The notes: a model not told the origin generated them from the letters alone. 30,115 bases of DNA from Bacteroidales bacterium UBA1189 (GCA_002309805.1 DBYJ01000061.1:1-30115), one strand, 5' to 3'. Positions 18,141-26,606 are shown, numbered from the stretch's first letter. Numbers and translations are program-made.

Positions 18141-20717
18141 ATGAAAATGAAAAAACATAATATCACAAAGTGCTTGGCAACCTGTTTGTTTCAAGGGATG
18201 TTCATATTTTCTCTTGTCGGTCTTGTTTCCTGCCGGAAGCCTAAGATAGAGGAGGAAAAAGAGCCTACAAAGTATGAAATTCACACGGAGGAGACAGACG
18301 GACAGATTGTCGTTAGTGAAAAGTATGTTCCTGTGGATTGGGACAAGGCTTCTAATGAAGTGCTAAAAGCCAACAACGAAACGGGTGATTTTACGTTGAA
18401 ACTAACCAAGGAAGAATCGAATGACATCAAAAAGGGCTCAATAATGACTATTGATGTGGACTCCACTATTTACTTGGTTAAAGTCACAGATTATACGATA
18501 AATGGTGACAAGGTTGAGCTGAAGACAGAACAGGGTAGTCTTGCAGAGGTTCTTGCAGGTAGTTCTTTTGAACTTCGTATGGGTGATTTCGATAGAGAAG
18601 ACATTGATAGGCGAACGGAAGCCTATGTGGAGAAGGAGACTGCGGATATGTATGAGGACGAAGTGTTTACCCGTGCTTATTCAATGGACAGATTTCATCC
18701 TTCATTAGAGGATGGTGCCGCGGGTCCTCGTGGTTCTAAATTGAAAATATATCCTTCTGAATATCGATATAAGGATGACGAGGGTAACTGGCATAAGGTG
18801 CCGGCTGAAGGTGCTACTCGAGTGAACCTTCCTCCCATTTCCATAAATGAAACACTCAAGATTCCGTTTGCAGAAGATGGTAATAAGCACGACAAGCATC
18901 AGTTCTCCGCAGGATTGGAAGGATCTTTTACCGCTTCTTTGGTGCTCGGCGTTTCGCTCTTTGCAGATATTCCAATGGAATATGCTAGTTCTGCAAGTGA
19001 GGAAGATCAGGAAGACATTGAAATTGCCAATGATGCGACGTTCAAACCAACATTCTTTTTCGATCCTTCCTTTGACTGGAGTGTTGCATTTTATTCAACA
19101 ATGACAAGACATATTGAAGGACCTCAGAAAGAGTTGGCGGAAAAACGCTTGGGAAGTGTGAAATTCATGGCAGGCCCCGTTCCTGTTTACATTGAGAATG
19201 TTATGGCTTTGAAAACACAGTATGTTGGAGATGTGACAGGAGGATTGGATTTTACGATAAGTGGACACGGGGGAGTGGATGTGCCGTATTATGCAGGATT
19301 CTCTGTAAATAAAAGGGGCGCGGTGGCATTCTCAGGCGGTGGTCCCTTCACTCATACCGTCAGTAAACCAACGTCTCAGATTAGCGTGGGCGCTGATTTT
19401 AAATTCTATGTGATACCCGAGTTCTCAATGAACCTATATGGCTGTGTGGGTCCGAAAGTAGCTGCACGTCCATACTTTGATAATCATATCCAGACAGGCG
19501 TTGGGTTTGTCGGTGCTTTTGATGAACCCTATCTTACATGGGATATGGGAATTGATTTGGGGGCAGAGTGGACGATTGGGCTTAAGCTCGGCACGGGAAA
19601 GATGAAGAAGCTACTGAAATACTTTGTAGATAAGGATGTTGAAATAGAGCCGAAGCCGGTACGTCTTTCAAAGACAAAAGGAAAACATGGGTACACTATT
19701 GAACTTTTTTCTGCTCCCTATTCTATTTCCTGTACGAACGGGTCTAACATCAAGTATGAACAGGACAATAAAATCGATTTTGCAACAACATGGAGAATTC
19801 TTGGCAATCAGTTTGCCTGCCCTATATCTTGTTTTGTATACTTTGAGGCAAATGGTCCCGAGTTGTATGAGATAGGAGGTGATACAAATCTGACATATAC
19901 CACCTTGGGTGCAGCGACAGATTGGAAGGATGGTACCGTAAGTGTTGGATGGCATCCCTCTTCTGCAAATAGTACTTTGACAGCAACCCTATATGATGGT
20001 TCAGGAAAAATCCGTGGAACAACGACAATCAAAGCAAATACAGCTCCAGATAAGGTCCAGGCCGTGGATCTAGGTTGTAGTGTGCTATGGGCGAATATGA
20101 ATGTTGGCGCTGAAAGTGAGAGTGATGGGGGAGATCTTGTCGGCTGGGGCGACAATACGGGTACTCATACTCAGCAATGGAGTTTCCCAGACTATGACTC
20201 CTATAAGGAGAATGCTGTTTACAGCCTAAAGTATTATGGCGGTCCGAATCTTGATCGTTCAGGCATTGCCAATTCGCGTCACGATTACGCTGCGGCTAAA
20301 TGGGGTGGCGGATGGCGTATGCCAACCAAAGCACAATGGGAAGAACTAATGAAAAAGTGCGACTGGGAATGGGATGATGCGAGGACTGCTTATAAGGTGA
20401 CTGGAAAGAATGGTAAATTCATTTATCTGCCTGCAGCTGGTTATCGAATAGGCTCAAGGAAGTTCAATCAAGGCTTCTCCTCTGAATCGGGAGATGAGAA
20501 GGCAAGTTGCGAGTATTGGTCTGCAACAATGGATATGGATACGAAAGAAGAACTAAACCAAAGCTATATTGATTTAGGCGTTACCGTTTCAAGCATCTAT
20601 CCTAATGCTTATTATTTCTATGCGGAAAAGGATAAAAAGAAACGTATAGCCTCTACCCCAAAATTCTATGGCCAGTCCGTCCGTCCCGTGTTCCCGAATC
20701 CTAATTTTGGAAAATAA
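18141..20717 (+). CDS. Lipoprotein with C-terminal Fib_succ_major-like domain, 858 aa
   Basis: The signal peptide ends in lipobox LVSC with acylated Cys at residue 31, followed by RKPKIEEEKE. The acidic EEE cluster resembles a Bacteroidota lipoprotein surface-export signal, so surface exposure is likely. Residues about 45-200 form a charged N-terminal domain. Residues about 230-520 are glycine- and beta-rich, a predicted beta-structure of no recognised family. The C-terminal 220 residues match the Fibrobacter succinogenes major paralogous domain pattern: AVDLGCSVLWANMNVGA, GDLVGWGDN, WGGGWRMPTKAQWEEL, KFIYLPAAGYRIG, CEYWSAT and a final GQSVRPVF. This domain is frequent in Prevotella and Fibrobacter lipoproteins and of unclear function. 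The gene closes the operon and is followed by a strong hairpin. Confidence 0.85.
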   Translation: MKMKKHNITKCLATCLFQGMFIFSLVGLVSCRKPKIEEEKEPTKYEIHTEETDGQIVVSEKYVPVDWDKASNEVLKANNETGDFTLKLTKEESNDIKKGSIMTIDVDSTIYLVKVTDYTINGDKVELKTEQGSLAEVLAGSSFELRMGDFDREDIDRRTEAYVEKETADMYEDEVFTRAYSMDRFHPSLEDGAAGPRGSKLKIYPSEYRYKDDEGNWHKVPAEGATRVNLPPISINETLKIPFAEDGNKHDKHQFSAGLEGSFTASLVLGVSLFADIPMEYASSASEEDQEDIEIANDATFKPTFFFDPSFDWSVAFYSTMTRHIEGPQKELAEKRLGSVKFMAGPVPVYIENVMALKTQYVGDVTGGLDFTISGHGGVDVPYYAGFSVNKRGAVAFSGGGPFTHTVSKPTSQISVGADFKFYVIPEFSMNLYGCVGPKVAARPYFDNHIQTGVGFVGAFDEPYLTWDMGIDLGAEWTIGLKLGTGKMKKLLKYFVDKDVEIEPKPVRLSKTKGKHGYTIELFSAPYSISCTNGSNIKYEQDNKIDFATTWRILGNQFACPISCFVYFEANGPELYEIGGDTNLTYTTLGAATDWKDGTVSVGWHPSSANSTLTATLYDGSGKIRGTTTIKANTAPDKVQAVDLGCSVLWANMNVGAESESDGGDLVGWGDNTGTHTQQWSFPDYDSYKENAVYSLKYYGGPNLDRSGIANSRHDYAAAKWGGGWRMPTKAQWEELMKKCDWEWDDARTAYKVTGKNGKFIYLPAAGYRIGSRKFNQGFSSESGDEKASCEYWSATMDMDTKEELNQSYIDLGVTVSSIYPNAYYFYAEKDKKKRIASTPKFYGQSVRPVFPNPNFGK

Positions 20718-20735
20718 TTTACATTAGCTAGACTA

Positions 20736-20766
20736 AATTCGGGTGGAGGTTGCCTCCACCCGAATT
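20736..20766 (+). terminator. Perfect 14-bp hairpin after the surface operon
   Basis: AATTCGGGTGGAGG at 20736-20749 is exactly complementary to CCTCCACCCGAATT at 20753-20766, with a TTG loop. It begins 18 nt after the stop codon of the 858-aa lipoprotein and is followed by a T/A-rich tract. The symmetry means it could also act on the convergent recJ-recQ-DAHP synthase transcript, as a bidirectional terminator. The downstream T-run is not a canonical uninterrupted one. Confidence 0.75.
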
Positions 20767-20807
20767 GGTTTATAATAACTTTTAATAATATCAAACGTTG
20801 TGTTCGA

Positions 20808-20872
20808 AGCGTTTAATTCTGCGCGCTCAGAGTTAAACGCTGTCGGATTAACGTTAAACTCTACGCGCGTAG
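20808..20872. repeat. Cluster of small direct and inverted repeats
   Basis: AGCGTTTAA at 20808-20816 is inverted as TTAAACGCT at 20833-20841. The 17-mer at 20810-20826 recurs at 20852-20868 with 14 of 17 matches (CGTT.AA.TCT.CGCGC). CTACGCGCGTAG at 20861-20872 is a perfect palindrome. AGAGTTAAACG and CGTTAAACTCT form a further near-inverted pair. No gene is evident in the surrounding 20767-20967. It resembles a short dispersed intergenic repeat, but copies elsewhere cannot be checked here. Confidence 0.55.
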
Positions 20873-20967
20873 CGCACTACATTCTTGGGCGGACGGACTG
20901 CGTGGGTGTGCATTTGTGCTTACTCGTGTGAAAGAGGACCTCGTGCGCGTGTGCGTAAACCTATTAC

Positions 20968-21702
20968 TTATTTAAGAGAGGCGAGGATGTCGGCGAGGGC
21001 GTCGGGGGTGAGTTGCTGGGCAGCATCACTCCAAGCGGCATCGGGGGTGCAATGGCTCTCTATCATCAAGCCGTCGAAACCGAGGTCGAGGGCTTGGCGG
21101 CAGACATCAGGGATGAGGTCGCGGCGTCCACAGATGTGCGAGGGGTCGCAAAGGAACGTCAACTCGGGCATACGGCGACGGAGCTCAAGGGCAATGTCCC
21201 AAAGCGGGGGATTGCGGTAGATGGTTTTCTCGTAGCAGGAGAAGCCACGCAGAACGGCTGTCAGGTTATTAATACCCTGACGTTGGAAACGTTCCAACGC
21301 TCCCAACCATAGTTCCAAATCGGGGTTGATGGGGTTCTTGACAAGCACGGGGATGTCCGTGCCGCGAAGAGCTTCGGCTACCGCCTGCACGGCAAAGGGA
21401 TTGGCGCTGGTGCGGGCGCCTATCCACACTTTATCGACGCCGGCTTTGAGCGCCTCCTCTACGTGATGGGGATTGCCGACTTCGACGACAACCTTCATAC
21501 CAAGTTCGTGCTGAACGCGTTGAAGCCAAGGGAATCCTATGGTGCCCACACCTTCGAAACAGCCAGGTCGGGTGCGGGGTTTCCAGATGCCGGCACGGAA
21601 TATGGTGATGCCTAGACGGGCGAGAGCCGTTGCTGTGGTCATCACCTGTTCTTCGGTTTCGGCGCTACAAGGGCCGGCAATGAGTATAGGGGTTTTATTC
21701 AT
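20968..21702 (-). CDS. 3-deoxy-7-phosphoheptulonate (DAHP) synthase, single-domain
   Basis: The enzyme condenses phosphoenolpyruvate and erythrose 4-phosphate, the first step of the shikimate pathway. Visible family motifs in order: IAGPCSAETEEQV at the N-terminus (metal-ligand Cys12), RAGIWKPRTRPG, KVWIGARTSANPFA, VLVKNPINPDLELW, RGFSCYEKTIYRN, FLCDPSHICGRRD and LMIESHC. These belong to the AroA-Ibeta/KDPS-like class. In most Bacteroidota this enzyme is about 350 aa because a type II chorismate mutase domain follows; here the protein stops at LADILASLK, 244 aa, right after the barrel. No chorismate mutase sequence is seen downstream. The start overlaps the recQ stop by 8 nt (ATGAATAA), implying translational coupling. 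It may be a second, unregulated paralogue. Confidence 0.9.
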   Translation of the reverse strand: MNKTPILIAGPCSAETEEQVMTTATALARLGITIFRAGIWKPRTRPGCFEGVGTIGFPWLQRVQHELGMKVVVEVGNPHHVEEALKAGVDKVWIGARTSANPFAVQAVAEALRGTDIPVLVKNPINPDLELWLGALERFQRQGINNLTAVLRGFSCYEKTIYRNPPLWDIALELRRRMPELTFLCDPSHICGRRDLIPDVCRQALDLGFDGLMIESHCTPDAAWSDAAQQLTPDALADILASLK

Positions 21703-23641
21703 GATGGGAATTCTGAGTTTCTGGGGATTCTGAATGTGAAGGTGGATTGGTCAGGCGGAGGCTGAGGCCATCGCGGACGACGATTTCCTCGCTAATGAGG
21801 ATGCTGAGGACGTCATCGATTTGTTTATTAGGGAAGGGGAGCGTACCAAGCTCTTCCAAGGGATGAAGAGCGCCGTCGGCAAGGAGTTCTTCCATGCGTT
21901 GGGCGATGACCTCGACTTCGGCTTGGCGCAGTCCGTTGGGAAGGCGACGACGGCAATTGTCACATCGTCCACAGGGGGCAGCTTGTTTTTCGCCGAAATA
22001 ATGGAGGAGCAGGCGGCTGCGGCAGACGTTGTGGCAAAGGGCGTAGTGCTTCATGGCCTTGATGCGTCGTTCGTAGTTGGCCTTGCGCTCTTCATAGATG
22101 GCAGGAGTGAAGACCAGTTTGTCGCTCTCTGTGCGAGCACGCAGCCAGGTAATCGCAGGTGTGCGCCGGGCAGGGATGTAGCTGACGATGCGGGCACGGC
22201 TGAGGCTGATGAGTGCTTCGAAAAGTCGGGCATCGTCGAAGCCGCATTGGCGGGCAAGGTATTTCTCGTCGATGAAAGCGTAGTCGGTGAAGATGCCGGT
22301 ATAGAGGCGCAGGAGAGTGCGGATGACGGTTTCCTGGTCGGGCGTTTCGTTGGGGTTGCGATAGAGTTCGTCGCGGCGGACGAGGAAGGTGAGGCGCGAA
22401 GCATATTCCACCTCATCCTCATAGAGAAGATAGCCCATTTGGGTGAGGAGGCGCAAGGCGCTCTCAGTCTGAATCATGGGCAAATGGTAGTTATGGCAGA
22501 AATCCTCCAAGTGGAAGTCGTAGCGGCAGCCCTCGCCGTCGCCCAACGCCATAACGTAGTAGTAGCTGAGCTTCTCATAGACCTTGCGGACGAACTCCTT
22601 GGACGGGTAGTTCTCGCTGATGCGTCGTGAGAGGCGCGTCTGGTCGTTGGGGTGATAGAGCAGGACGGCGTATGCCGGAGCGCCATCGCGTCCACCACGT
22701 CCTGTTTCCTGGAAATAGGATTCGGGGGCGTCAGGCATCTCGTAGTGGATGACCATGCGGACATCGGCTTTATCGATGCCCATGCCAAAGGCGTTGGTGG
22801 CTACCATGACGCGAATGTCGCCCTTCGACCAAGCCTGCTGGCGTTCGTCCTTCTCGATGGGTTTTAGGCCGGCGTGGTAGAAAGTAGCACTAATGTCGTG
22901 GGAGGTGAGCAGCTTGGCAATCTCCTTTGTCTTATCGCGACTGCGAACATAGACGATGGCTGTGCCGGGGACGTTGTTCAGGATGTGGATGAGCTCAGCC
23001 TCCTTGTTGTTGGTCTCGCGAACCACGTAGATGAGGTTGGGGCGCGCAAAGCTCATGCGGAAGACGTTCTCCTCGCGGAAGCGGAGCTGGCGCTGGATGT
23101 CGCCGACGACCTCGGGAGTGGCCGTAGCCGTAAGAGCCAGCACGGGCACGCTGGGTATGAGGTCGCGTATCTGGGCGATGCTGAGGTACGAAGGCCGGAA
23201 GTCGTAGCCCCATTGCGAGATGCAATGGCTCTCATCGACAGCGATGAAGCAAACCTTCATCTTCACCACCTTGGTGCGGAAAAGCTCGGAACCAAGCCGT
23301 TCGGGGGAAATATAGAGAAACTTGTAGTCGCCGAGGATGCAGTTGTCGAGTGTGTTGAGGATGGCCTCGTGCGACATGCCTGTGCTGATGGCGCAGGCCT
23401 TAATGCCGCGTGCCTTCAGGGCTGCTACCTGATCCTTCATCAGGGCTATGAGGGGCGTGATGACGATGCAAATGCCCTTCATCGCCAATGCCGGCACCTG
23501 GAAGGTGATGCTCTTGCCTCCACCTGTGGGCATGAGGCCCAACGTGTCACGTCCGCTGCCGATACTTTCGATGATGGGCTCCTGAATGCCTCGGAAGCTA
23601 TCGTAGCCGAAATACTGATGAAGAATCTCTTTGTAGGTCAT
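21695..23641 (-). CDS. recQ: ATP-dependent DNA helicase RecQ
   Basis: A 3'-5' DNA helicase of the RecQ family, about 648 aa. Walker A MPTGGGKS (residues 37-44), the DESH box DESHC (136-140), the ALTATAT motif (about 173) and the QETGRGGRDG motif VI (about 320) are intact. A zinc site CHNVC...CGRCDNC lies near residues 540-575, followed by a short winged-helix-like region ending in SHSESPETQNSHHE. A separate HRDC domain is not visible, as in shorter RecQ paralogues of Bacteroidota. I prefer the ATG at 23641, which overlaps the recJ stop codon as TGATG; a GTG one codon upstream (23644) is also possible. It is co-transcribed with recJ, consistent with a shared recombination-repair role. Confidence 0.92.
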   Translation of the reverse strand: MTYKEILHQYFGYDSFRGIQEPIIESIGSGRDTLGLMPTGGGKSITFQVPALAMKGICIVITPLIALMKDQVAALKARGIKACAISTGMSHEAILNTLDNCILGDYKFLYISPERLGSELFRTKVVKMKVCFIAVDESHCISQWGYDFRPSYLSIAQIRDLIPSVPVLALTATATPEVVGDIQRQLRFREENVFRMSFARPNLIYVVRETNNKEAELIHILNNVPGTAIVYVRSRDKTKEIAKLLTSHDISATFYHAGLKPIEKDERQQAWSKGDIRVMVATNAFGMGIDKADVRMVIHYEMPDAPESYFQETGRGGRDGAPAYAVLLYHPNDQTRLSRRISENYPSKEFVRKVYEKLSYYYVMALGDGEGCRYDFHLEDFCHNYHLPMIQTESALRLLTQMGYLLYEDEVEYASRLTFLVRRDELYRNPNETPDQETVIRTLLRLYTGIFTDYAFIDEKYLARQCGFDDARLFEALISLSRARIVSYIPARRTPAITWLRARTESDKLVFTPAIYEERKANYERRIKAMKHYALCHNVCRSRLLLHYFGEKQAAPCGRCDNCRRRLPNGLRQAEVEVIAQRMEELLADGALHPLEELGTLPFPNKQIDDVLSILISEEIVVRDGLSLRLTNPPSHSESPETQNSHHE

Positions 23642-25365
23642 CACTCCTGTTCCGACGGCCGGATGCTTTCGATCTGCAGTTGGACTTCGTTGCGCTTGTG
23701 GCTGTTCTCCTCCAGCGTGTAGCAGATGTCGAACGGATGTTTCGATTTGATGAAACGGGCCTGCTCGCTTTGTCCGAAGGCGATGCCATTCATGACGCGT
23801 AACGAGTCGTTGTCGACCATCTCCAGCTTGATGTGGTCCTGGTTGCGGCCGACAACCTTGCTGGTGCCGTAGTCATAGACCTTTCGGGTACAGAAGAGGG
23901 GCTTGGGGTTGTCGGGGCCGAAGGGCTCGAAACGGCGTATGTCCTTGAGCAGCTTCATGCTGATGTGGCGGAACGGCAGCTCTGCGTCGATATTGAGAAT
24001 GGGTTTTGATTGTCGGGGCAGGATGTTCTCCGAGACGTACTTCTCGAAGCGGCGGCGGAACTCAGGCACGTTCTCCTCTTTCATGGAGAGTCCGGCGGCG
24101 TAGGAGTGTCCGCCGAAGTTTTCCAGCAAGTCGCGGCAGCTCTCGATAGCCTTGTAAACGTCGAAGTCGGCCACGCTACGGGCTGAGCCAGAGGCCAGGT
24201 TGTTTGTCTTTGTCAGCACTACCGACGGGCGGTAAAACACCTCGGTAAGGCGGCTGGCCACGATGCCTATGACGCCGCGATGCCACTCTTCGTTATAGAG
24301 CACGATGGAATGTTTGTCAGCCAAGTTCTCCAGATGGTCCACGATGAGGTTTGCCTCTTCAGTGGTGGCCTTGTCAAGGTCCTTACGGGTGTCGTTGAAC
24401 ACGTCAATCTGCCGCGCCTGAGCCAGCGCCTTGCGGTAGTCGGTCTGTGTGAGCAGGTCAACAGCCATTTTACCCGTCTGGATGCGTCCCGAGGCATTGA
24501 TACGAGGCCCGATTTTGAAAATGAGGTCGTTAATGGAGAGTTCCTTGCCCGTCAGCCCGCACACTTCTATAATGGCCTTGAGGCCGACGCTGGGGTTGTG
24601 GTTCACCTGCCGCAGACCGTGATAGGCCAGGATGCGGTTCTCGCCCGTGATGGGCACGATGTCGGAGGCAATGCTGAGGGCAACGAGGTCGAGCAGGGGG
24701 ATGAGTTGGCTGAACTCGATGCCGTTGTTGAGGGCGAAGGCTTGCATCAACTTGAATCCCACGCCGCAGCCTGACAGGTGCGGACAGGGGTAGTGGGAGT
24801 CGTTGAGCTTGGGGTTAAGGATGGCGACTGCGGGGGGAAGCTCTTCGTCCTGCACATGGTGGTCGCAGACGATGAAGTCAATGCCTATCGACTTAGCGTA
24901 GGCAATCTCCTGGATGGCCTTCACGCCGCAGTCGAGGATGATAATCAGCGTGACGCCCGAGTCAATGGCGTATTTGAGCGCCGGAGTGGAGATGCCGTAG
25001 CCCTCCTCCTCGCGATTGGGAATGTAGTAGTCAATATTCGAGGTGAACCGGCCTAAGAACTTATAGACCAGCGTAACTGCCGACGTTCCATCGACGTCGT
25101 AATCACCATAGACCAAAATCCGCTCTTTTCTTCCTAATGCCAGGTTGATGCGATCCACGGCTTCCTTCATGCCGTCCAAAAGGAACGGGTCGTGGAGCTG
25201 CGTCAGGCTCGGACGAAAGAAATGGCGAGCTTCCTCAGCACCGTGGACACCACGTTCGACCAGCAATCGGCACAGCACTGAGTGGATGCCCAGCTCGTGG
25301 GACATCTGCTCCGCCTCCTCGAGCACAGCGGGCGTAGGAGGCTGATAAATCCATTCGTAGTTCAT
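23641..25365 (-). CDS. recJ: Single-stranded-DNA-specific exonuclease RecJ
   Basis: A 5'-3' single-strand exonuclease used in recombination and mismatch/base-excision repair. The DHH superfamily motifs are all present: VYGDYDVDGTSA (residues 85-96), LDCG (144-147), DHH (168-170) and the DHHA1 GGH (418-420) within ENFGGHSYAAG. WHRGVIGIVASRL (361-373) and GSARS (393-397) are also typical. The length of 574 aa is normal for bacterial RecJ. It is the first gene of the recJ-recQ-DAHP synthase group, with one-base overlap to recQ. The start MNYEWIYQPP is typical for Bacteroidota RecJ. Confidence 0.95.
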   Translation of the reverse strand: MNYEWIYQPPTPAVLEEAEQMSHELGIHSVLCRLLVERGVHGAEEARHFFRPSLTQLHDPFLLDGMKEAVDRINLALGRKERILVYGDYDVDGTSAVTLVYKFLGRFTSNIDYYIPNREEEGYGISTPALKYAIDSGVTLIIILDCGVKAIQEIAYAKSIGIDFIVCDHHVQDEELPPAVAILNPKLNDSHYPCPHLSGCGVGFKLMQAFALNNGIEFSQLIPLLDLVALSIASDIVPITGENRILAYHGLRQVNHNPSVGLKAIIEVCGLTGKELSINDLIFKIGPRINASGRIQTGKMAVDLLTQTDYRKALAQARQIDVFNDTRKDLDKATTEEANLIVDHLENLADKHSIVLYNEEWHRGVIGIVASRLTEVFYRPSVVLTKTNNLASGSARSVADFDVYKAIESCRDLLENFGGHSYAAGLSMKEENVPEFRRRFEKYVSENILPRQSKPILNIDAELPFRHISMKLLKDIRRFEPFGPDNPKPLFCTRKVYDYGTSKVVGRNQDHIKLEMVDNDSLRVMNGIAFGQSEQARFIKSKHPFDICYTLEENSHKRNEVQLQIESIRPSEQE

Positions 25366-25403
25366 TATGTATGTTTTTTTGTTTTGTTTGCATAAACAAG
25401 GGG

Positions 25404-25419
25404 GCGGCCTTCCGACCGC
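25404..25419 (-). promoter_or_regulatory. Small leader hairpin upstream of recJ
   Basis: Read on the minus strand, GCGGTCGGAAGGCCGC folds as a 6-bp stem (one G-U pair) with a GGAA tetraloop, about 40 nt before the recJ start codon. The function, if any, is unknown. The rest of 25366-25574 contains no gene. Confidence 0.3.
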
Positions 25420-25493
25420 GATTATTGGGGTTAAACATTTGTTCTCTTTGCGTTTATGCTCTCAATGAAGCCTATTCCCGCGATTTGAACGCG

Positions 25494-25501
25494 TAAAGGT
25501 A
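25494..25501 (-). promoter_or_regulatory. Possible -7 element for recJ operon
   Basis: The minus strand reads TACCTTTA, one mismatch from the Bacteroidota -7 consensus TAnnTTTG. I find no TTTG-type -33 element at the expected distance upstream. It would give a leader of roughly 120 nt before recJ. This is weak support. Confidence 0.3.
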
Positions 25502-25513
25502 AACAAAACAAAT

Positions 25514-25534
25514 CGCAAAAACTAATTTTTTGCG
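25514..25534 (-). terminator. AT-rich hairpin after the 343-aa outer-membrane protein gene
   Basis: CGCAAAAA at 25514-25521 pairs perfectly with TTTTTGCG at 25527-25534 around a 5-nt loop. Read on the minus strand it lies 41 nt after the stop codon and is followed by ATTTGTTTTGTTT, so it could terminate that transcript before recJ. Confidence 0.45.
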
Positions 25535-25574
25535 TTGTTTTTAAATATTTTTTATACTAATAGAATTTCTCTAT

Positions 25575-26606
25575 TTAAAAGAGTAGGCGGACGTGGATTT
25601 GCTGGGAGTTGTCCATGACACCCTCGGTGAAATGGAACGAAGCCGTAACGCGGCAGTCGACGTTGCTCATCCGGAGCAGGATGGCAGAGATGTCGGCGCG
25701 GTCGTAGTGGGGACTGCGATAGTAGGGGTCGCCACGATGGAGCAGCGTGCCGTAGAGCTCGTAGTCGCTCATAAGCGGGTCGCCGTGATAGCCCCGATAG
25801 CGAAGCTCAAGGCCAACGGGGGAATGGAAAAGAGGCATTGAGAGAACGGCATCAAAGAGTGCGCCGTATGGAACTTTCCACACCTTGTCCGTACGGTCGC
25901 GGTTGAGAGAGGTCATGAGGCCGGCTGTGACGTTTAAGACACAGCCTCCCCCGGCAAGCTGGAACCTGGTGTAGGGATTGAGCATCAGTTTGTCGTAGAC
26001 CTTGTCGGGGGTAATGCCCTTACGGACGGAGAAGTGGGTGAGGCGGGCGTTGTAGCCCAGATTGAACAGGCTTGCCACCTGGCATTCGCCGTCGGAGACA
26101 ATTTCGAAAATTTCCCGTTCAGTCGTGCTCTGACGGCTTAGCCAATCGCAATAGAGCTCCACGAATGCGCGTTGGGCATGATATTGGATAAGCGCGCCGC
26201 CCAGATTGGGGGTATAGTAGCGCAGGGCTTCGTCGACAAAGATATCGGGCAGCTCGCGAAGGAGCAGGCTGCGGGGGAAGGAACCGAAGACGCCTGACAG
26301 GCTGGACCCGTTGTAGCGGTAGTAGAGTGTCCAGTCGCTGGCGCTGAGGCCCTTTTTGCCAAAGTCCTTGATGACATAGCCGCCTGCTGCTGCGCTGTGG
26401 TTGCCCCAGCGTAATCCCCAGTCGGTACTGAGGCGGGTGCCGAAGTACGTGCAAGAGAACTGATAGGGGCTTTTCACCTCGCGGTTGTCGAAAAAGCCAA
26501 AGATATCCAAGTCATAAAAAGACTGGCTCTTCTGCTGCCCGAAGACCTCCGTCACACCCGCTGGAATGAGCATAAGAAGGAGGGCTAACGTCAGTATTTT
26601 TTTCAT
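25575..26606 (-). CDS. Exported outer-membrane-type beta-barrel protein, 343 aa
   Basis: I chose the ATG at 26606 (MKKILTLALLLML) because it begins a standard signal peptide with a VFG|QQ cleavage site near residue 23; a start 7 codons upstream would add a polar MQKTSEI. The mature protein is rich in alternating aromatic and polar residues (TRLSTDWGLRWGNHS, LELRYRGYHGD) and ends in HVRLLF, with the C-terminal Phe expected of barrels recognised by the BAM complex. I do not recognise a named family. It is divergent from the aminopeptidase gene and upstream of recJ on the same strand, separated by 209 nt with a possible terminator, so it is probably monocistronic. Confidence 0.75.
   Translation of the reverse strand: MKKILTLALLLMLIPAGVTEVFGQQKSQSFYDLDIFGFFDNREVKSPYQFSCTYFGTRLSTDWGLRWGNHSAAAGGYVIKDFGKKGLSASDWTLYYRYNGSSLSGVFGSFPRSLLLRELPDIFVDEALRYYTPNLGGALIQYHAQRAFVELYCDWLSRQSTTEREIFEIVSDGECQVASLFNLGYNARLTHFSVRKGITPDKVYDKLMLNPYTRFQLAGGGCVLNVTAGLMTSLNRDRTDKVWKVPYGALFDAVLSMPLFHSPVGLELRYRGYHGDPLMSDYELYGTLLHRGDPYYRSPHYDRADISAILLRMSNVDCRVTASFHFTEGVMDNSQQIHVRLLF

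Noticed and set aside
20885..21220. Plus-strand frame in the spacer before the DAHP synthase 3' end
   Set aside because: Its product is Arg/Ser-rich and most of it overlaps the antisense of conserved DAHP synthase sequence.
21821..23722. Two long plus-strand frames (about 270 and 282 codons) opposite recQ
   Set aside because: The translations are Ala/Val/Glu-rich with no motif, whereas the minus strand encodes a complete RecQ with all helicase motifs.
24280..25056. Plus-strand frames opposite recJ
   Set aside because: They overlap the conserved DHH motifs of recJ in antisense and show no independent features.
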